Assembly (NCBI GenBank): GCA_021234535.1
Contig: CM037835.1
Span: 5,394,001-5,458,000, forward strand
Length of the DNA: 64,000 nucleotides
Direction: 5' to 3'
Origin: Stichopus chloronotus
Lineage: Eukaryota > Echinodermata > Holothuroidea > Aspidochirotida > Stichopodidae
In this document: positions 27,401-39,402 of the stretch, piece by piece
Numbering within the stretch: the stretch's first letter is position 1
How the letters are laid out: the number at the start of each line of letters is the position of its first letter
Notes under the pieces: model-generated
Database searches by the model: none
Seen by the model: the letters and a program-made list of their open reading frames with translations, nothing else
Told to the model about the DNA's origin: nothing
Program-made: the position numbers and the translations under genes

Positions 27401-28360
27401 AGGTTGTCAATTTTAATTATAACATTGTTTATTTGTCATAAGGTAATATTGAAACAGTTAAACTTTTTATTGATAGGTTTTACTCATTCCTTGCCAATAA
27501 GACGTTTCTTCCTTGATTATTTTTCAAAGGGTATCAACTGACCAGTCTTTACTTTTATTTAATTTCAGTCCTTCGTAAATGTTGTTGAAATTTGGGGATA
27601 CCTAAGGTCTCCGTCAACACTAAATGTGCGTAGATTCAGCACTTTTGTTTTTTTTTATTTGCTTAACGCGAATTGCGCCATCTTTCAATTTCACATTTTT
27701 TTTTGTTTGTCGTGAGATGACGTGTTGCCTGTGATAATGCTTCTTTTTAATAGCAAAGAAGCTTCCTACCTTACATGGAATTGCACTTCGGAGTTGTCCT
27801 TAAATCGTAACCGTTTGTTAAAGACTTTCATCTTTTCTTTTAAGTTGTCTCCAAGTTGTACTTTATGAAATCCCAAGAACTTATCGTTTAAATGAAAGAT
27901 TGCTTAATAATTTCGATTAGCTTCAACTCACGGAAGTCGCATATACGTCCACTTCGTATATTATTGCACCGTCAAGATTAATATGAAGAGGATGGGTGTT
28001 GTCGCAAGTACTGACTTAAGTTTAAACCCCAAAAGAGTGTGGTAAGTTGCTTCCACTTAGGTTCACCTAAATACGGCATGTATATGTTTCTACGATTTAT
28101 ATCTTTGCAACTAGCATTCCCCTCCCCCAAACAAAGTAGACAAAATGTAACGAGACACTGCGAATTACACTAATATAAAACATATTAAAGAACTTTAAAT
28201 TGCCAAGACAAGTCCATATAAGAAGTCAATATATTAACCTTGTTACTCTTCAATCACAAAATTGTAATATTGGTATTTAGGGTAGCATGTCTACTCTAGT
28301 GCCACTTCTTCGGCTCAAGTAACGATACCAATAACTGCCCAAAGGTATCTGCATATTGTA
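24491..28360. other. probable intron of the receptor gene; no exon recognised
   Basis: I looked for the next expected segments of a natriuretic receptor (the VxxxC strand, a GDYVFF-like block, a membrane helix, kinase-homology and cyclase motifs) and found none here. Features are a degenerate ATATATGAACTGTAAA tandem at about 25649-25711, poly-T tracts, and a poly-C tract at about 26928-26936. Confidence 0.45.
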
Positions 28361-28362
28361 CT

Positions 28363-28388
28363 ACGTTATAATTACACAATTATAACGT
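28363..28388. repeat. perfect 11-bp inverted repeat, 4-base loop
   Basis: ACGTTATAATT and AATTATAACGT are separated by ACAC. With no gene beside it, this is most simply an AT-rich palindrome. Confidence 0.8.
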
Positions 28389-28789
28389 TGGGTTGTTAGT
28401 TTAGCGCTAGGGGTTAGGCTTAGTGCTTAGAGATTGGGGTAGGGTATTAAGAACAACTCTCTATGGGTTATTCCCATGTTAGTCCCCTATTTACCTTGTT
28501 CAGGACCCGGTTCCGCTAAAATTATTGTTTTACTTAAAAATAATGTTCTCATTATTGCCAGTAAGTGTTAATTATTGCCAGTAACTCCAAATTGTAAACA
28601 TTGTGGTTATGGCAGAGATGTCATGTTTACTTTCCATATGGCCTAGCCATTGAGAAAAAATTGAGACAAAATCATTTGGCTTAAAAGTTCTATTTCTCGT
28701 CCCAGTCACAAGGCTAGTATTAGTGCTACCATTAGAGATCAGGGTTACATGGCCATGTAAATAGACATTCAACGAATCTATTCTCATGA

Positions 28790-30075
28790 CAAAGTGACCT
28801 TTTTCCATAAAAATCAGCAAAATTCATGCAATTTAGCATCAGAGTGATACATCTTGAAGAATTTGTTTTCCAGTAAGTGCTTGCAAAATTAAAATGCTTG
28901 CAGTTCTGAAGATGAACTGAAAATTCAAAATTGGTGCAATTTGTTCTCTCACAAATTTGCAAATTTCACTCAGTTTACCATGTATTTTTAATATTGTGAT
29001 TCCATCCATAAGTTTTTTTAAGTTTACTGTTCAGTTTTCAAGATATGCTGCATATGAAAGTTTTGGCCCCAAGTACTGCAGGCTTGTTTTCTAAAAAATC
29101 AGCAGATACTGAACTCAATGTTCCCATACTGTACAAGTTCTCAGGGTAAGTCTTTACGTAGTTTTATGTTACAGGTGTAATAGTTCTCAAGATATGCTGG
29201 AAATCCAAATTTGGGGCAAAATTAGATTATTTTAAAGTACTCCATTTGCTGTAAAAGTGACATATCTTGATCATTTATGTCGGATATGTTCATAGATAAG
29301 TTCTTGCGAACTTTTGTGTATCATGTTCAAATAGCTCTCAAGATATGGTGGAAATCCAAATTTTGGGGCAAAACTGGCTTTTTAAAAAGCATCAGCAGAC
29401 GTCACTGAATTTACCATTGCAGTAACATTACGTGTTAATAACAATGTGTTCTCAGGTAAGTCCTTACAATGTTTTTAGTTGATTGGTCTAATAGTTTTCA
29501 AGATATGCTGTAAATTTTAATTTGGGGGCAAAATTGATATTTTTTTCTAAATCCAAATTTGAAAATTTCACTATATTTACTATAAAAGTAATCTATATGA
29601 TTATTATGTTCATACGTAAGTCCTTGCAAAAGTTTGCGTTTAGTGTTCAAATAGCTTTCAAGATATGGTAGAAATCCAAATTTCTGATCAAACTTAGCTT
29701 TTTCTAAAAAATCAGTAAATTGCACTGGATTTACCATAACAGTAATATTATATTTAACAGTGTGTTCTTAGGTAAGTCTTCACAAACTCGTAATTGGCCT
29801 AATGGTTCTCAAGATATGCTGGAAATCCAAATTTTGGGGCAAAGTTGACTTTTCTTCTCAAAAATCAGCAAATTTCACTCTGTTTACTACAACAGTGACT
29901 ATACCTTGAAGATTACATTCTTAGGTATAAATCGTTGCAAAATGTTGCATTAAATGCTCAAATACATCTCAAGATATGCTGGAAATACCAATTTTGTCAC
30001 AAAATTGTCTTTTTCGTTTCCTAAAAAATCAACAAATTTGACTCAATTTACCATACAACCATTACATTGGACATT
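28790..30075. repeat. dimeric tandem satellite, about 155-bp monomer, about 311-bp higher-order period
   Basis: An AAGATATG anchor followed by SWGGAAATCCAAATTTTGGGG recurs at 29040, 29189, 29340, 29500, 29660, 29811 and 29971 (spacing 149-160 bp), with one or two more diverged units from about 28790. Two monomer types alternate. Type A (29189, 29500, 29811) has GTAATAGTTCTCAAGATATG-like text. Type B (29340, 29660, 29971) has TTGCNNNNNTGTTCAAATA before the anchor. Same-type spacing is 311, 311, 320 and 311 bp. AAAAATCAGCAAATTTCACT and TTTACCATAACAG blocks recur in each unit. No open frame of note is maintained. Confidence 0.9.
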
Positions 30076-30164
30076 TTGGCATCATGCACAACCTTAACAA
30101 GTTTAAACGTAATCGCTCATGTACTTTTCTTGGTCTTCTGGAAAAACCATAATTTGGACGGATG

Positions 30165-30208
30165 CGGACGCGCACACACACACGCCCACACGCACACACA
30201 TCGGCACG
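30165..30208. repeat. imperfect (CA)n microsatellite
   Basis: An interrupted CA run with CGCACA and CCCACA variants, just after the satellite. Overlapping Thr/His-rich open frames are artefacts. Confidence 0.8.
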
Positions 30209-30209
30209 G

Positions 30210-30574
30210 ACACGATTTCATTTATATCACCCAACAGGACCCGGCTGTACCCACGGTGACTCTACCCTGAGGTACCCCTGGGGTGTCGCTACTCATCTAC
30301 TCCAAACGTTTCCATCGCAACCATTTTCCCATGGCAGTACAGTGCGATATAAAGCTCTACTAGCCAAATCTCTACAATGTGTCATCTTAGCCCCTACAGG
30401 GCGATGAGATAAAAAAAAGATGAAACAAACACACACACACGCAAAGGAGAGCATCACTTTACAGATGGGGTTTTAACTTAGCCTTAGATATTGAACCAAT
30501 TGAACTACAGCTGTCTGGGAGGACACTCCACAACTGAGGACCATAGACGGAAAAAGACCTGTCACCAAATGCGG
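30210..30574. other. non-coding, nothing seen
   Basis: A slightly more GC-rich patch at 30230-30400 has no recognisable coding signal. A second short CA run lies at about 30427-30442. Confidence 0.4.
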
Positions 30575-30682
30575 AAGTGCGTATAAACTGATGAATTGTG
30601 TGTGAATTGCGTATGCGTATTGCGTATGAATTCCGTATTGCGTATAAACTGCGATGAATTGCGTATGAACTGATGAATGGTT
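30575..30682. repeat. degenerate minisatellite with GCGTATGAATT-like units
   Basis: Repeated GCGTATAAACTGATGAATT and GCGTATTGCGTATGAATT segments, with irregular period, over about 105 bp. Confidence 0.7.
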
Positions 30683-31680
30683 CAGAAAGGGATACTGAGT
30701 CTTGGTCGGTGGATCGTAAATCTGTACTTTGATTTAAAAGCTTCAGGTATTTAATAGGTGCATAAAATATATTTTCTTTTACACGACAGTATTTTTACAC
30801 TGAGCCAGAAAATCAAATGAGTTTATAATGACTAGACTGCCATACGATTGACAAAATATCGAAATCGTCGTCATTATTGCATGGAAGCGTTGATGTACCT
30901 TGAATGGAGATGGGTGAAGAGGCTCAAGGGCCCCTTTCACCGTCATGACTTACATGCCAGCAAGAATTGTGGAAAGATTATCTAAGGGAGACGCTACTAT
31001 CAGTCAACACGGAGCGCATGCCAGAAAATGTTTTGATGAAAATACCCCCACGATCGTCGGAAATTTGCTTTCTCAGACTACACAAGCACCCTTTTACAGG
31101 TACGGGGACGTCAACAATCACTGGTTGGTGATCGTGGCGTCCTGCAAAGCTGCCACTACACACCCCCCCCCCCTCTCATCTCCAAAACCCCCAAGAGAGA
31201 AAAAGATATGAAAGTCAACTTTTCTCGAAGTTTGAGGCCCCCACTCAAGAGCAAAATGGAAATTTAAAGTGCGTTTTCCCTTGTCTGCTAGACTATATCG
31301 ATTAGGAGTTTCAATCGAGTATAACTTTCCATAATATTTGCTGTCATCGTTTGTTTCGATTGAAATAAGTTGGATGTGATTCAAAACTATAAGTTAAATA
31401 GGGACCTCGATTTCGCATTCCTCACAACTAACTCGACCTCTAGGTAACCAATAAAAAGCCTGTGACTTTATCGCTGGTGAATGATTTTCCTGATCTTTAC
31501 AACAAAGTTGATCTTATTTCGGCAGATATTAAATGTAAGTTTTATCTTAAAAGTGAAACTATAATGCAAAGAATGTGGATATCGACCACTCCCGTCTCTC
31601 TTTCTAAAAATAATTTGTAAAATAAAGTCCTGAATTTCTTGAAATCATATTTTATTTCTTTGGTGGTTACCATCTTCATT
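30683..31680. other. non-coding, nothing seen
   Basis: There is no supported gene. A poly-C tract lies at 31163-31172. Weak open frames on both strands (30945-31211 +, 31118-31384 -) carry no domain I recognise. Confidence 0.45.
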
Positions 31681-31699
31681 ACTAACCACATCATAATCA

Positions 31700-31995
31700 T
31701 CTCCATGACCATCATCATCAACAATCATACATTTCTTCATCGTCATCACCATTATAATCATTAATATCGTCATCACCATTATAATCATTAATATCGTCAT
31801 CACCATTATAACCATTAATATCGTCATCACCATTATAATCATTAATATCGTCATCACCTTCATCATGACGATCATCATTGCCATCATCATCGTCTCCATC
31901 ACCATCATCATCTCCATCATCATCGTCAGTTTCATCATCATCCTCTCCATCATCATCATCATCATCTCCATCATCATCATCATCATTATCATAAA
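31700..31995. repeat. 27-bp minisatellite grading into (CAT)n
   Basis: Four 27-bp units start at 31741, 31768, 31795 and 31822, each beginning CGTCATCACCATTATAA. They are followed by irregular CAT, CGT and CTC triplets to about 31990. Asp-rich and Met-rich minus-strand open frames come from the triplet repeat and should not be called genes. Confidence 0.9.
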
Positions 31996-34220
31996 TGAAG
32001 TCAACTGCATCGTATACTTTCAAATGAAATAATAGTCTCGTAGTTCTTCGTCTTCATCATATTCTTCTTCTATTCTGTCAAGCTATAGTTTGTTAGCAAA
32101 ATTAACAATCTACGTGCCTTACAGCCCGTCCTATCAACATGGTAAACTTTGTCCATTGGTCAGTGACACACCACATCCTCACTAGTTAGTTATTTTATTA
32201 AGTTACAACATTTCCATAACCAATCAATGCTCTGTTGGCAGTTTTGTTTGATCGCTGTTTCGAGAAAATCCTCCCCGTTACGCTCCACACGGCACGCTGA
32301 ATACCTTAGATGATAAATTGAAAACAAATCCAACCTTTTTTCTTGTTTTCTTGTACCCTTAGATAAAAACACCAGATGTGTTTACTATACCAGTAACCAC
32401 CAGATGTCTTTACATTTCTGGTTTCGATCACCTCCTATGTATAGGCTACATACATGAATGAGTGTGTATACGATAAGGGTTTCTATTTATCCTTTCCCTT
32501 TAACATGGTCGGAATTAGATGAGTTGGCTATTTCCGTTTCTTGTTATTTGAGTGACACTAGTGTGTAACTGTACACATGAATGAGTAACACAGCAATCTA
32601 TGAGAGAGAATGCGATATATGTGCATGGTCATCGTATACCGGTATGGGTTTGTGATATCGTGCGTGTCGTCAATGAGGGATATAGTTCTTTGTGATTTTA
32701 TGTTGAAGTACCCAAATGGCGAAACTTTTAACTACGACTAAGAACACTCCACCGAAGGGATACGTTACAATATGACATAGTAACATGGAACAGACATATC
32801 GACAATGAATAAAAAACAACAACTCTTTCCAAGTGTCTGTCTGGATTATCTTTGGTATTTTTCGACATGACGATATTTGACAATACATGCCGATATTTGA
32901 CTGTTTTACATATCACGTATATGGAGAGTTGATGTGCAAAATTTCTTCACTTTGATCGAAGTTGCTCGTTCCATGAATGTATGGTAAAATAGGAAGCCAG
33001 TAATTTTACTCCCTGTCAACCGTTGGAATGACGAAACCTAAGTTAAACAAATTAATCAGAGCTGGCGAACACAGCTCTCTTGTGAGATTCTGATTAATTA
33101 AACCATTCATCAGTATCCTGCACTTCAATGTGAACATAATGACTGAACAATTGTATGACAACCAGTTTAAGAAACAGACTTTCTCAAGTTAATTTAATGA
33201 AGTGCCACCCGATGAAATTATCTGGATGTACATACTGCGTCATTGATCTCCATCCTGGGTTAGGGGTTAAGTTTGCTCCTTCCTCTTATACTACCTTTAT
33301 TTTTTATTTGTTTGTTTGTTGCGGATGGGAACCAGATTTAAATGGTGCAAGGTTCGTCCACTTTTCCAAGTCAATTTTTTTCTCACAAAATGGCCACGTT
33401 TTTGGTAACTGATCTCAGTTTTGGTGGGAACTATGTACATATGCTAAGTTTTTCAAAAATAGTGCTTTCAATATTTCCCACTAAACTTTTGCCGACCACT
33501 TCAAACCACGTTTGAGCACTAAAAGATAGATCATTTAACCGCATTTTACACAGACCATGAAGTTCAAGTTCCTCAGTATCCGAACCATTAGACATTACAT
33601 ATAATAGGCCTAAGCCACCGTTTAATTGTTAACACCGTAGCAACATGATGTAAGTCAAAAATGTCTTGTTTCTCTCTTATTTCATCCATTGTTATTGCCT
33701 TTTTTTTTTAATTGTCTCAAAGAGTGTAAATTCTTTCTTTGATTGTTTCAAGAAAGTATGGAACCGTAGACAGTACAAGACTTTCGTAAAATAGAAGTGA
33801 AGTGATGAGTCGCTATAACATTTGGAAAATTAAAAACGAAATGCACTGTCTGTAAATAATTATGAAGTCATGCAAACACTTTCAAAGTGGAAAGTTTCAC
33901 TCTTGACAGAGCTAAATTACTTTAAGTATACACATACATAAATATACACAGCGCCTTAAGAATACGGTGATCTTTCCGTTCCTGTGAAGATGTTTAACTA
34001 CTAAATGATAATGTTCACACAGATTTCTCTTTTTCACAGTCAGTTAAAAAACGGGAAAGAAATACTGGGAGCAAATTAGTTGCGGCTAATTTTCACTTTA
34101 ACATCCAATGGGTGATAATACACTGATCTCACTTTCGAGAGGGCTAGTTATGTAATACAGAAGTGACATCATTACGAGGTGACTATAACTTGTAACGGTA
34201 GAAAAAAATGTGTTTGAAAG
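31996..34220. other. non-coding, no gene seen
   Basis: There is no supported exon. A short inverted repeat, AATTAATCAGA with TCTGATTAATT, lies at about 33050-33100 around a loop of about 33 bases. TAGGCCTA occurs at 33605-33612. Confidence 0.45.
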
Positions 34221-34224
34221 ATGA

Positions 34225-36605
34225 AGTAGTCGTAATATATGTATATGCGGTACCAGCACGATGCGTGTCACCCCTGTCTTTTCGAACGCCGAGGAATCAA
34301 TTAAGGCAAATATTGAACCAAACGTGACTGACTCTAGTGTATTAATGAATGGGCGATATTCATCCACCTTATCTGATCTGAAAAGCCGAACTTTACAACT
34401 AGACACGGTCCAATTCTTGAGGTGCATGGATGTAATTTAATCGAAATAAGCTGCAATTTGTTGATTCGCCCGTGATTAAGATTCCTAGTAGTGTAACGGC
34501 TGATCAATCTTTCTTACGAAAACGAAGTTTCAAATATGTTATCTCTGTGGTATAAAAAACGCAAGGCAATTGTTACTATTTTAGTTGGTGATACCACCAT
34601 AGGAGATACAGAGAGATGAAAATCCAGTGCCAGGAAGAAAGTGCAAGGAAATAAATTTATTTGGCTAATTATTAGGTCAATTAATGCCGCAATTCCTCTA
34701 AGTTTTGTAATATAGGTCTACGTGCGGTAGCAACGATTATCCACATGCATGGGCTGTATGGGCTCTGCCTTGCAAACTTGAAATTCGTCTGGAAACAGTG
34801 TGAACCGCAACAAGTCAACAACAACAAAAAAATAGATGACGTACGTCTTGAAGAGGGCAGTATAAAACAACTCGAATTTAGAAATTTTGTGGCCCAACGT
34901 AACTGTTACGGAAATTCGATTTGCACATGGTGATGCGTCAACTCATCAATCATGAGTTGTATTTTATTGATTAGTGAATGAGAATGGGGTTGTGCATGGG
35001 AGATATGGGGGAGGGGGTGGGATTCAAGAGGGGACTCTGTTAGGAGGCGACCAAACTTTTCAATAATTATGTTCGTGAATTGTGTCGGTCCTTCGGACAC
35101 AATCCTACAGGCCTACGTATTTTGAAATATTCAAGCTATACATGCCCTAATTATTAAAGTTTCTCCTTGTAGCGATTTTCTTTCAAGAGCTGACCATAAA
35201 GCAAGTGCTTTTACAGCAAGTGTTTTTACAGCAAGTGTTTAAGTCCAATTTTCTTACCTACTTGCTTTCGTCGTTCCTGTTGGGTGATAATGGTTAATAC
35301 CCCAGAGTGACGATAATATGGAGTTCACTTACTTGGAGTGTACCCCGTATATGGTCGAAGTTCGTAATAAGAGAGACAACCTTTCTTGATTACATCCAAG
35401 TGGTAGTGAGAAAATGTTCCTATTTTGTGTCAGAAATTCGCCATCTAACTAATGGGCGAATTTTCTTCCATGGTTGCTCTTAGCATGATCACGGTGGATC
35501 ATTTTTTCTCTCTCCGAAAGTACAAGCTGTAGGTATGAGACTATGAGGTCAAATTAATCGAAAGTCCCTTCGCATGATAACTTCGAACAGAACACGGGGG
35601 TGATATAGGCCTATGTCTAAGTGTGCTTCCAAGAGGAGGAATTGCAGACAAAAACTTGAAATTCTTTTTTTCAGGTGTAATATACACAACATGCTTGTGA
35701 CAGTCAAGGTTTTAGAGGTCTTTGTGTTGGAAAGAATTCATTGTGAAGATTGTGTGGTCTTCCTGCACTTCTGCAAACGGTATGTACCGGTATATCAATT
35801 TGGTGGTCTTAGTAATTGGCCAACTATCTTCATATACCCTTTCCATCATGTACCACATAGGCCCACAGTGACGTGTGCCTTTTTTGTGGTAGGGAGGGGG
35901 CTGAAAGCGTTTTGCTGGTAGCTAGTCTTAACGTAAACAAAACATATAAAAAAATCAAGCTTATGTGGTGTACTTTATTTCTCAAATTACTGTAACGGTG
36001 TGAATCTACGAATAAGAATCAACACGCATAGGACGCTTGCGTGTGGGGAGGGGGTGGGGACGGGTGGTAAAAGGGATGTTAACACAAAGTACACTTGGAC
36101 ACCTTTAATGAGTGCGTATCCACTGCTATTGTGAAGACAGGAAGGGCAAACAAAGGTGTATACTGCGCCGGGGGGGGGGTAATCATTTCATTATCTTTTC
36201 AGATATCTTTTCTTTTTGTATTCTGTAACAAGTTAGATTAAAGTAAATAGCACGTGAACATGTGTAGGCTGACTAATCCCCTTTTTAGAGTACTTAAATT
36301 ATACATTTGCCGAATAAAGAAGATCTGATTTCATCTGCTGGGAGGACCGATGCAGTTTCAGATATTAAGTAAAGTTGGTGAGGAAAGAGATAACTATTTC
36401 AAAGCGATATGACTGAGGGCCACAATGTTGCATGAAGCGGTCTCTTCTCTTCAAACGTTGGTTTTACTGGTGTTTATCTGGTGGTGAGTAATCTGTTAGC
36501 AGACCACCACTTTGCCGGTAAGAATTGCCTGTTTTCTTCTGTTTGTATGGCTTAGTTGAGGACCTGCGAATTCTAGGTCACACTGGAGGATTCTTTGTAA
36601 ATATG
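34225..36605. other. non-coding apart from one weak exon-like frame
   Basis: A + strand frame is open from 34225 to a TAA at 34438-34440, with an internal ATG at 34261. It is discussed as an unproven candidate exon. A 15-bp GCAAGTGYTTTTACA unit is tandemly repeated at about 35201-35243. Poly-G tracts lie at about 36170-36179. Nothing else is recognised. Confidence 0.4.
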
Positions 36606-36610
36606 TCACA

Positions 36611-36986
36611 TTAAAGAGGCTCATTGAGTTGTTTTGTGAAATTCACTCAATTTTTCTAAACCGGTCAAGTTTCCTTCACATACTAATGACAAACAGTCAA
36701 ACTATATGGATCCCAAAGTTTTACATACGTTGGAACATTAATGAGTGAGTAACCAACGATTAAATTTAGTTTTTGAAACTTTGTGACCAGACATTTTCAC
36801 ATTAGTACACTCACATGCACACAATAAGAGGAAGTAACGGTCAAAAATTCGAAAAAATTGACAGTTTTCATACAACTATTGGATGTGAAACTTGATTAAT
36901 TATGCTAATTGTGAGTATTGTCGTGTGTTTGTATACTTCAAAATCACCGCAATCTTTACTGATATCAACTCAATGAGCCCCTTTAA
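36611..36986. mobile_element. TTAA-flanked MITE family B, copy 1 (376 bp)
   Basis: TTAA at 36611-36614 and 36983-36986 bracket inverted ends. The left end AGAGGCTCATTGAGTTG matches the reverse complement of the right end, AGGGGCTCATTGAGTTG, with one difference. The interior shares TTTGTGACCAGACA...CATGCACAC and a TATGCTAATT block with 57323-57872. There is no coding capacity. The TTAA boundary suggests piggyBac-type mobilisation, by inference. Confidence 0.8.
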
Positions 36987-37131
36987 GAATCTATTTAAGG
37001 TGTTCACAGCAGGCCGAACAATATATGGACATGTCCTATTAAGTAAAGTGAACTCATTGTTTATTTCCAATTGAATATGCTTCATTGACATAGATAGGCC
37101 CTAGGCTTGTACCTAGCATTCACGACAAACA
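36987..37131. other. 145-bp spacer between two MITEs
   Basis: Short sequence separating a family B and a family A insertion. No gene is visible. Confidence 0.5.
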
Positions 37132-37484
37132 TTAAAGGGAAATAGGGTGTTTGTTTTGCAGGAAACATCCATATTTTTAAAACCAATGTTTGAGGACGCA
37201 GAATGATAGATTATTCAAAATAAGGAAGGACAGTAGTCTTCTTTTCAAGAAATAAGTTTCTCACAGATAGAAACTCAGTTATTTGTAGTTCATCACGAAT
37301 TTGTTCACCCAAACTTTTCAAAATTCAAATGATGCATCTTCCGTTACTCATCACATGCATAATGTTTTGAGGAGATGAAGCTTTGGCAGATGTTTATTGA
37401 TGAGAGTGAATGGTTTAACAACGACTAAAGCTATTTCTCTTATATGTCATGTTGGTGTATTCTAAACGCCCTATTTCCCTTTAA
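37132..37484. mobile_element. TTAA-flanked MITE family A, copy 2 (353 bp)
   Basis: TTAA lies at 37132-37135 and 37481-37484, with ends AGGGAAATAGGGTGTTT and AAACGCCCTATTTCCCT. It is exactly the same length as the 15987-16339 copy, in the same orientation, and very similar throughout. The flanks GACAAAC and GTTTGTC outside the TTAA are also inverted, which may be chance or a palindromic target. No transposase is present. Confidence 0.88.
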
Positions 37485-38004
37485 GGTTTGTCATCACTGA
37501 ATAACTTAGACTCACCTACCGGGTATCCCTCACTTTGCATGAGTATTCAGGGGGCGCTGGACTGTACTCAATAGAGCGGGAGGGGGGGGGGGACAGCCAT
37601 TTGAAAAAGAGCACCTTTCGAAGGGAGATATCTGTGTCACTGAATAAGGCCACTGACCCGTGGCAGGTAGTGTACACTAAGTATTTCAACTAGGGCAACT
37701 TAAACCCCAGACTGTATCTCTTTGGGAATAATAGAATCGATCTGTCCTCTACTGTACATCTTTGGCGAAATAGTCACAAGGACGAGTATATCTAAAAGTG
37801 ACATGCATGGCAATGGTGTATATCTCGTTCACATTTATAGACTATTATGTCCAAATTAATGTAGGCTATAACCCAGTGATATGTTTTAGGAAGAAAAGGA
37901 CACTGTACTGTTCCTACTGGCAAAATGGACATCGATAGCTTCTCTGTTGACCGAGGGTCCAGCTCCCCTGTGTGCATTGTTCAGACATCATACATAACCC
38001 CGTT
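37485..38004. other. non-coding, nothing seen
   Basis: There is no supported gene. A G-rich tract lies at about 37580-37592. Confidence 0.5.
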
Positions 38005-38335
38005 TCCTGCCCTCTGAGGGTAGCGGTGAAAAGCCTAAATTTTCTCGTTTCCTCCACGCCAAGTAATGGTGGCGCTTTTGATAGTCCCGCCATTGCTCAA
38101 TCCCCTCTTTTCCATCGAGCCTGATAGTGTCCTTTACGTGAACCCCCCCCCCCTCCACCCCACCCCGAACACGCACACACTTTTACAATTCTGGATAAAA
38201 GCCTAATAAGGTATTGGTAATGTATGAAACTGTCACAGTAGCGTCGCTTGTCAGTGGAAAAAGCATCCAGCTAGTCGCAATTTTTGACCTTCACACCCCC
38301 TAAAATATGACCCCGGCTACGGTCCTGTTAGCAAT
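38005..38335. repeat. interspersed repeat family C, copy 2
   Basis: Ordered matches to 21525-21845 include AATGGTGGCGCTTTTGATAG, GAGCCTGATAGTGTCC, AATTCTGGAT and AAATATGACCCC. A poly-C/CA-rich insert (about 38143-38180) interrupts it. Confidence 0.75.
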
Positions 38336-38382
38336 CTTGTCACATTTCACATATAAGGGTATTTGTCATACTTGCGTAGTGT

Positions 38383-38492
38383 CTCGAGGACTCGGACTTG
38401 AACTTACGGACTCGGTTTCGGACTCGGACTCGGTTGTCAAGAACTCGGACTCTAAAGGTAATGACTCGGACTTGGATTGGGTGGACTCGACT
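38383..38492. repeat. CTCGGA hexamer minisatellite
   Basis: About eleven CTCGGA-like units (ACTCGGACTCGG, with CTTGGA variants) are irregularly spaced over about 110 bp. The Asp/Ser-rich frame across it follows from the repeat. Confidence 0.75.
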
Positions 38493-39295
38493 CTAGCAAT
38501 AACTTATTGCTTCACCGCAATATAATATTTAGGCTATAACGTCTTTATGGTATGGCGTTGTTACCAGGAACCTTTTCCATTGACTTCCACATTAAAACAT
38601 TTATTTTAGAGGCTACCTGATATACATAGCCGTACAAGGTACGTCATGTAAAGCATTTCCAATCACGCTGTCCATCATATACTTAACTTATATAATACAA
38701 CTTCACGTCGTGTTACTACCGACTGTAGGCCATACATTGACACACATTTGACATAATTTTGCACGTTCTTCCTCCACATCATGTACAGCCATATCTTCAA
38801 AACAGATTTCTGGTTTATAAAAAATGATCTTCCAATGGCACATTCTGTCAGAAAATACACGAGTAGAGAAAGAAAAAGGTTAATCTTTTATTATTTCTGA
38901 TCAATGTTCAAATCAAGTCAGCAGATAAATACTGATGACCTTCGACTAATAACAGCCCATCTACAAAACTACGTAAAACACTTACAAAGCTATATGAAAC
39001 GCATGCATACTCATGGATGTTATCTAAGGAACGTCAAGATAAGAAAAAATCAAAACTTAACGATTCTTTCTCTCTACTGGGGCACTTTCTGACAGAATTT
39101 GCCATGTACAGGTCATCATTCAACATAAATCTGATAAGGAGAGATGTTTATACCATATTTGGAGAGAGAAAGCGCAAAAAGTTACATAAAATGTATGTCA
39201 TAACTACCCATCCTCCTATAAAGTCAAATTCGGTATCTTCTTTTTTTTCTAAGGATCAACTCAGATGCGAAAACCTTAGATTGCTCTTATAAGGT
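38493..39295. other. non-coding, nothing seen
   Basis: Two overlapping + strand frames (38904-39092 and 39017-39292) and one minus-strand frame (38675-38860) are open but share no recognisable motif. No exon is called. Confidence 0.45.
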
Positions 39296-39309
39296 GAAAA
39301 TCCCATCTT

Positions 39310-39402
39310 ACTGTCATCCGGGCGGGATCGAACTCCGAACCTCCCAGCTACTATAAGCTCTATATTATCCCGCCACTTTTATCCACTTGGTCACAGTACA
39401 AA
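39310..39402 (-). repeat. tRNA-like SINE head or tRNA relic
   Basis: Read on the minus strand, an A-box-like TGACCAAGTGGATAA is followed about 50 bases later by GTTCGATCC, a good B box. TACTGT at the 5' end and ACAGTA at the 3' end could pair as an acceptor stem. The T stem pairs poorly, so this is not a convincing functional tRNA. A tRNA-derived SINE is the simplest reading. I saw no second copy in the window. Confidence 0.5.

Noticed and set aside
31645..32023. Met-rich and Asp-rich minus-strand open frames of about 100-121 codons
   Set aside because: They come from the CAT/ATG triplet repeat read in two frames. There is no domain or splice support.
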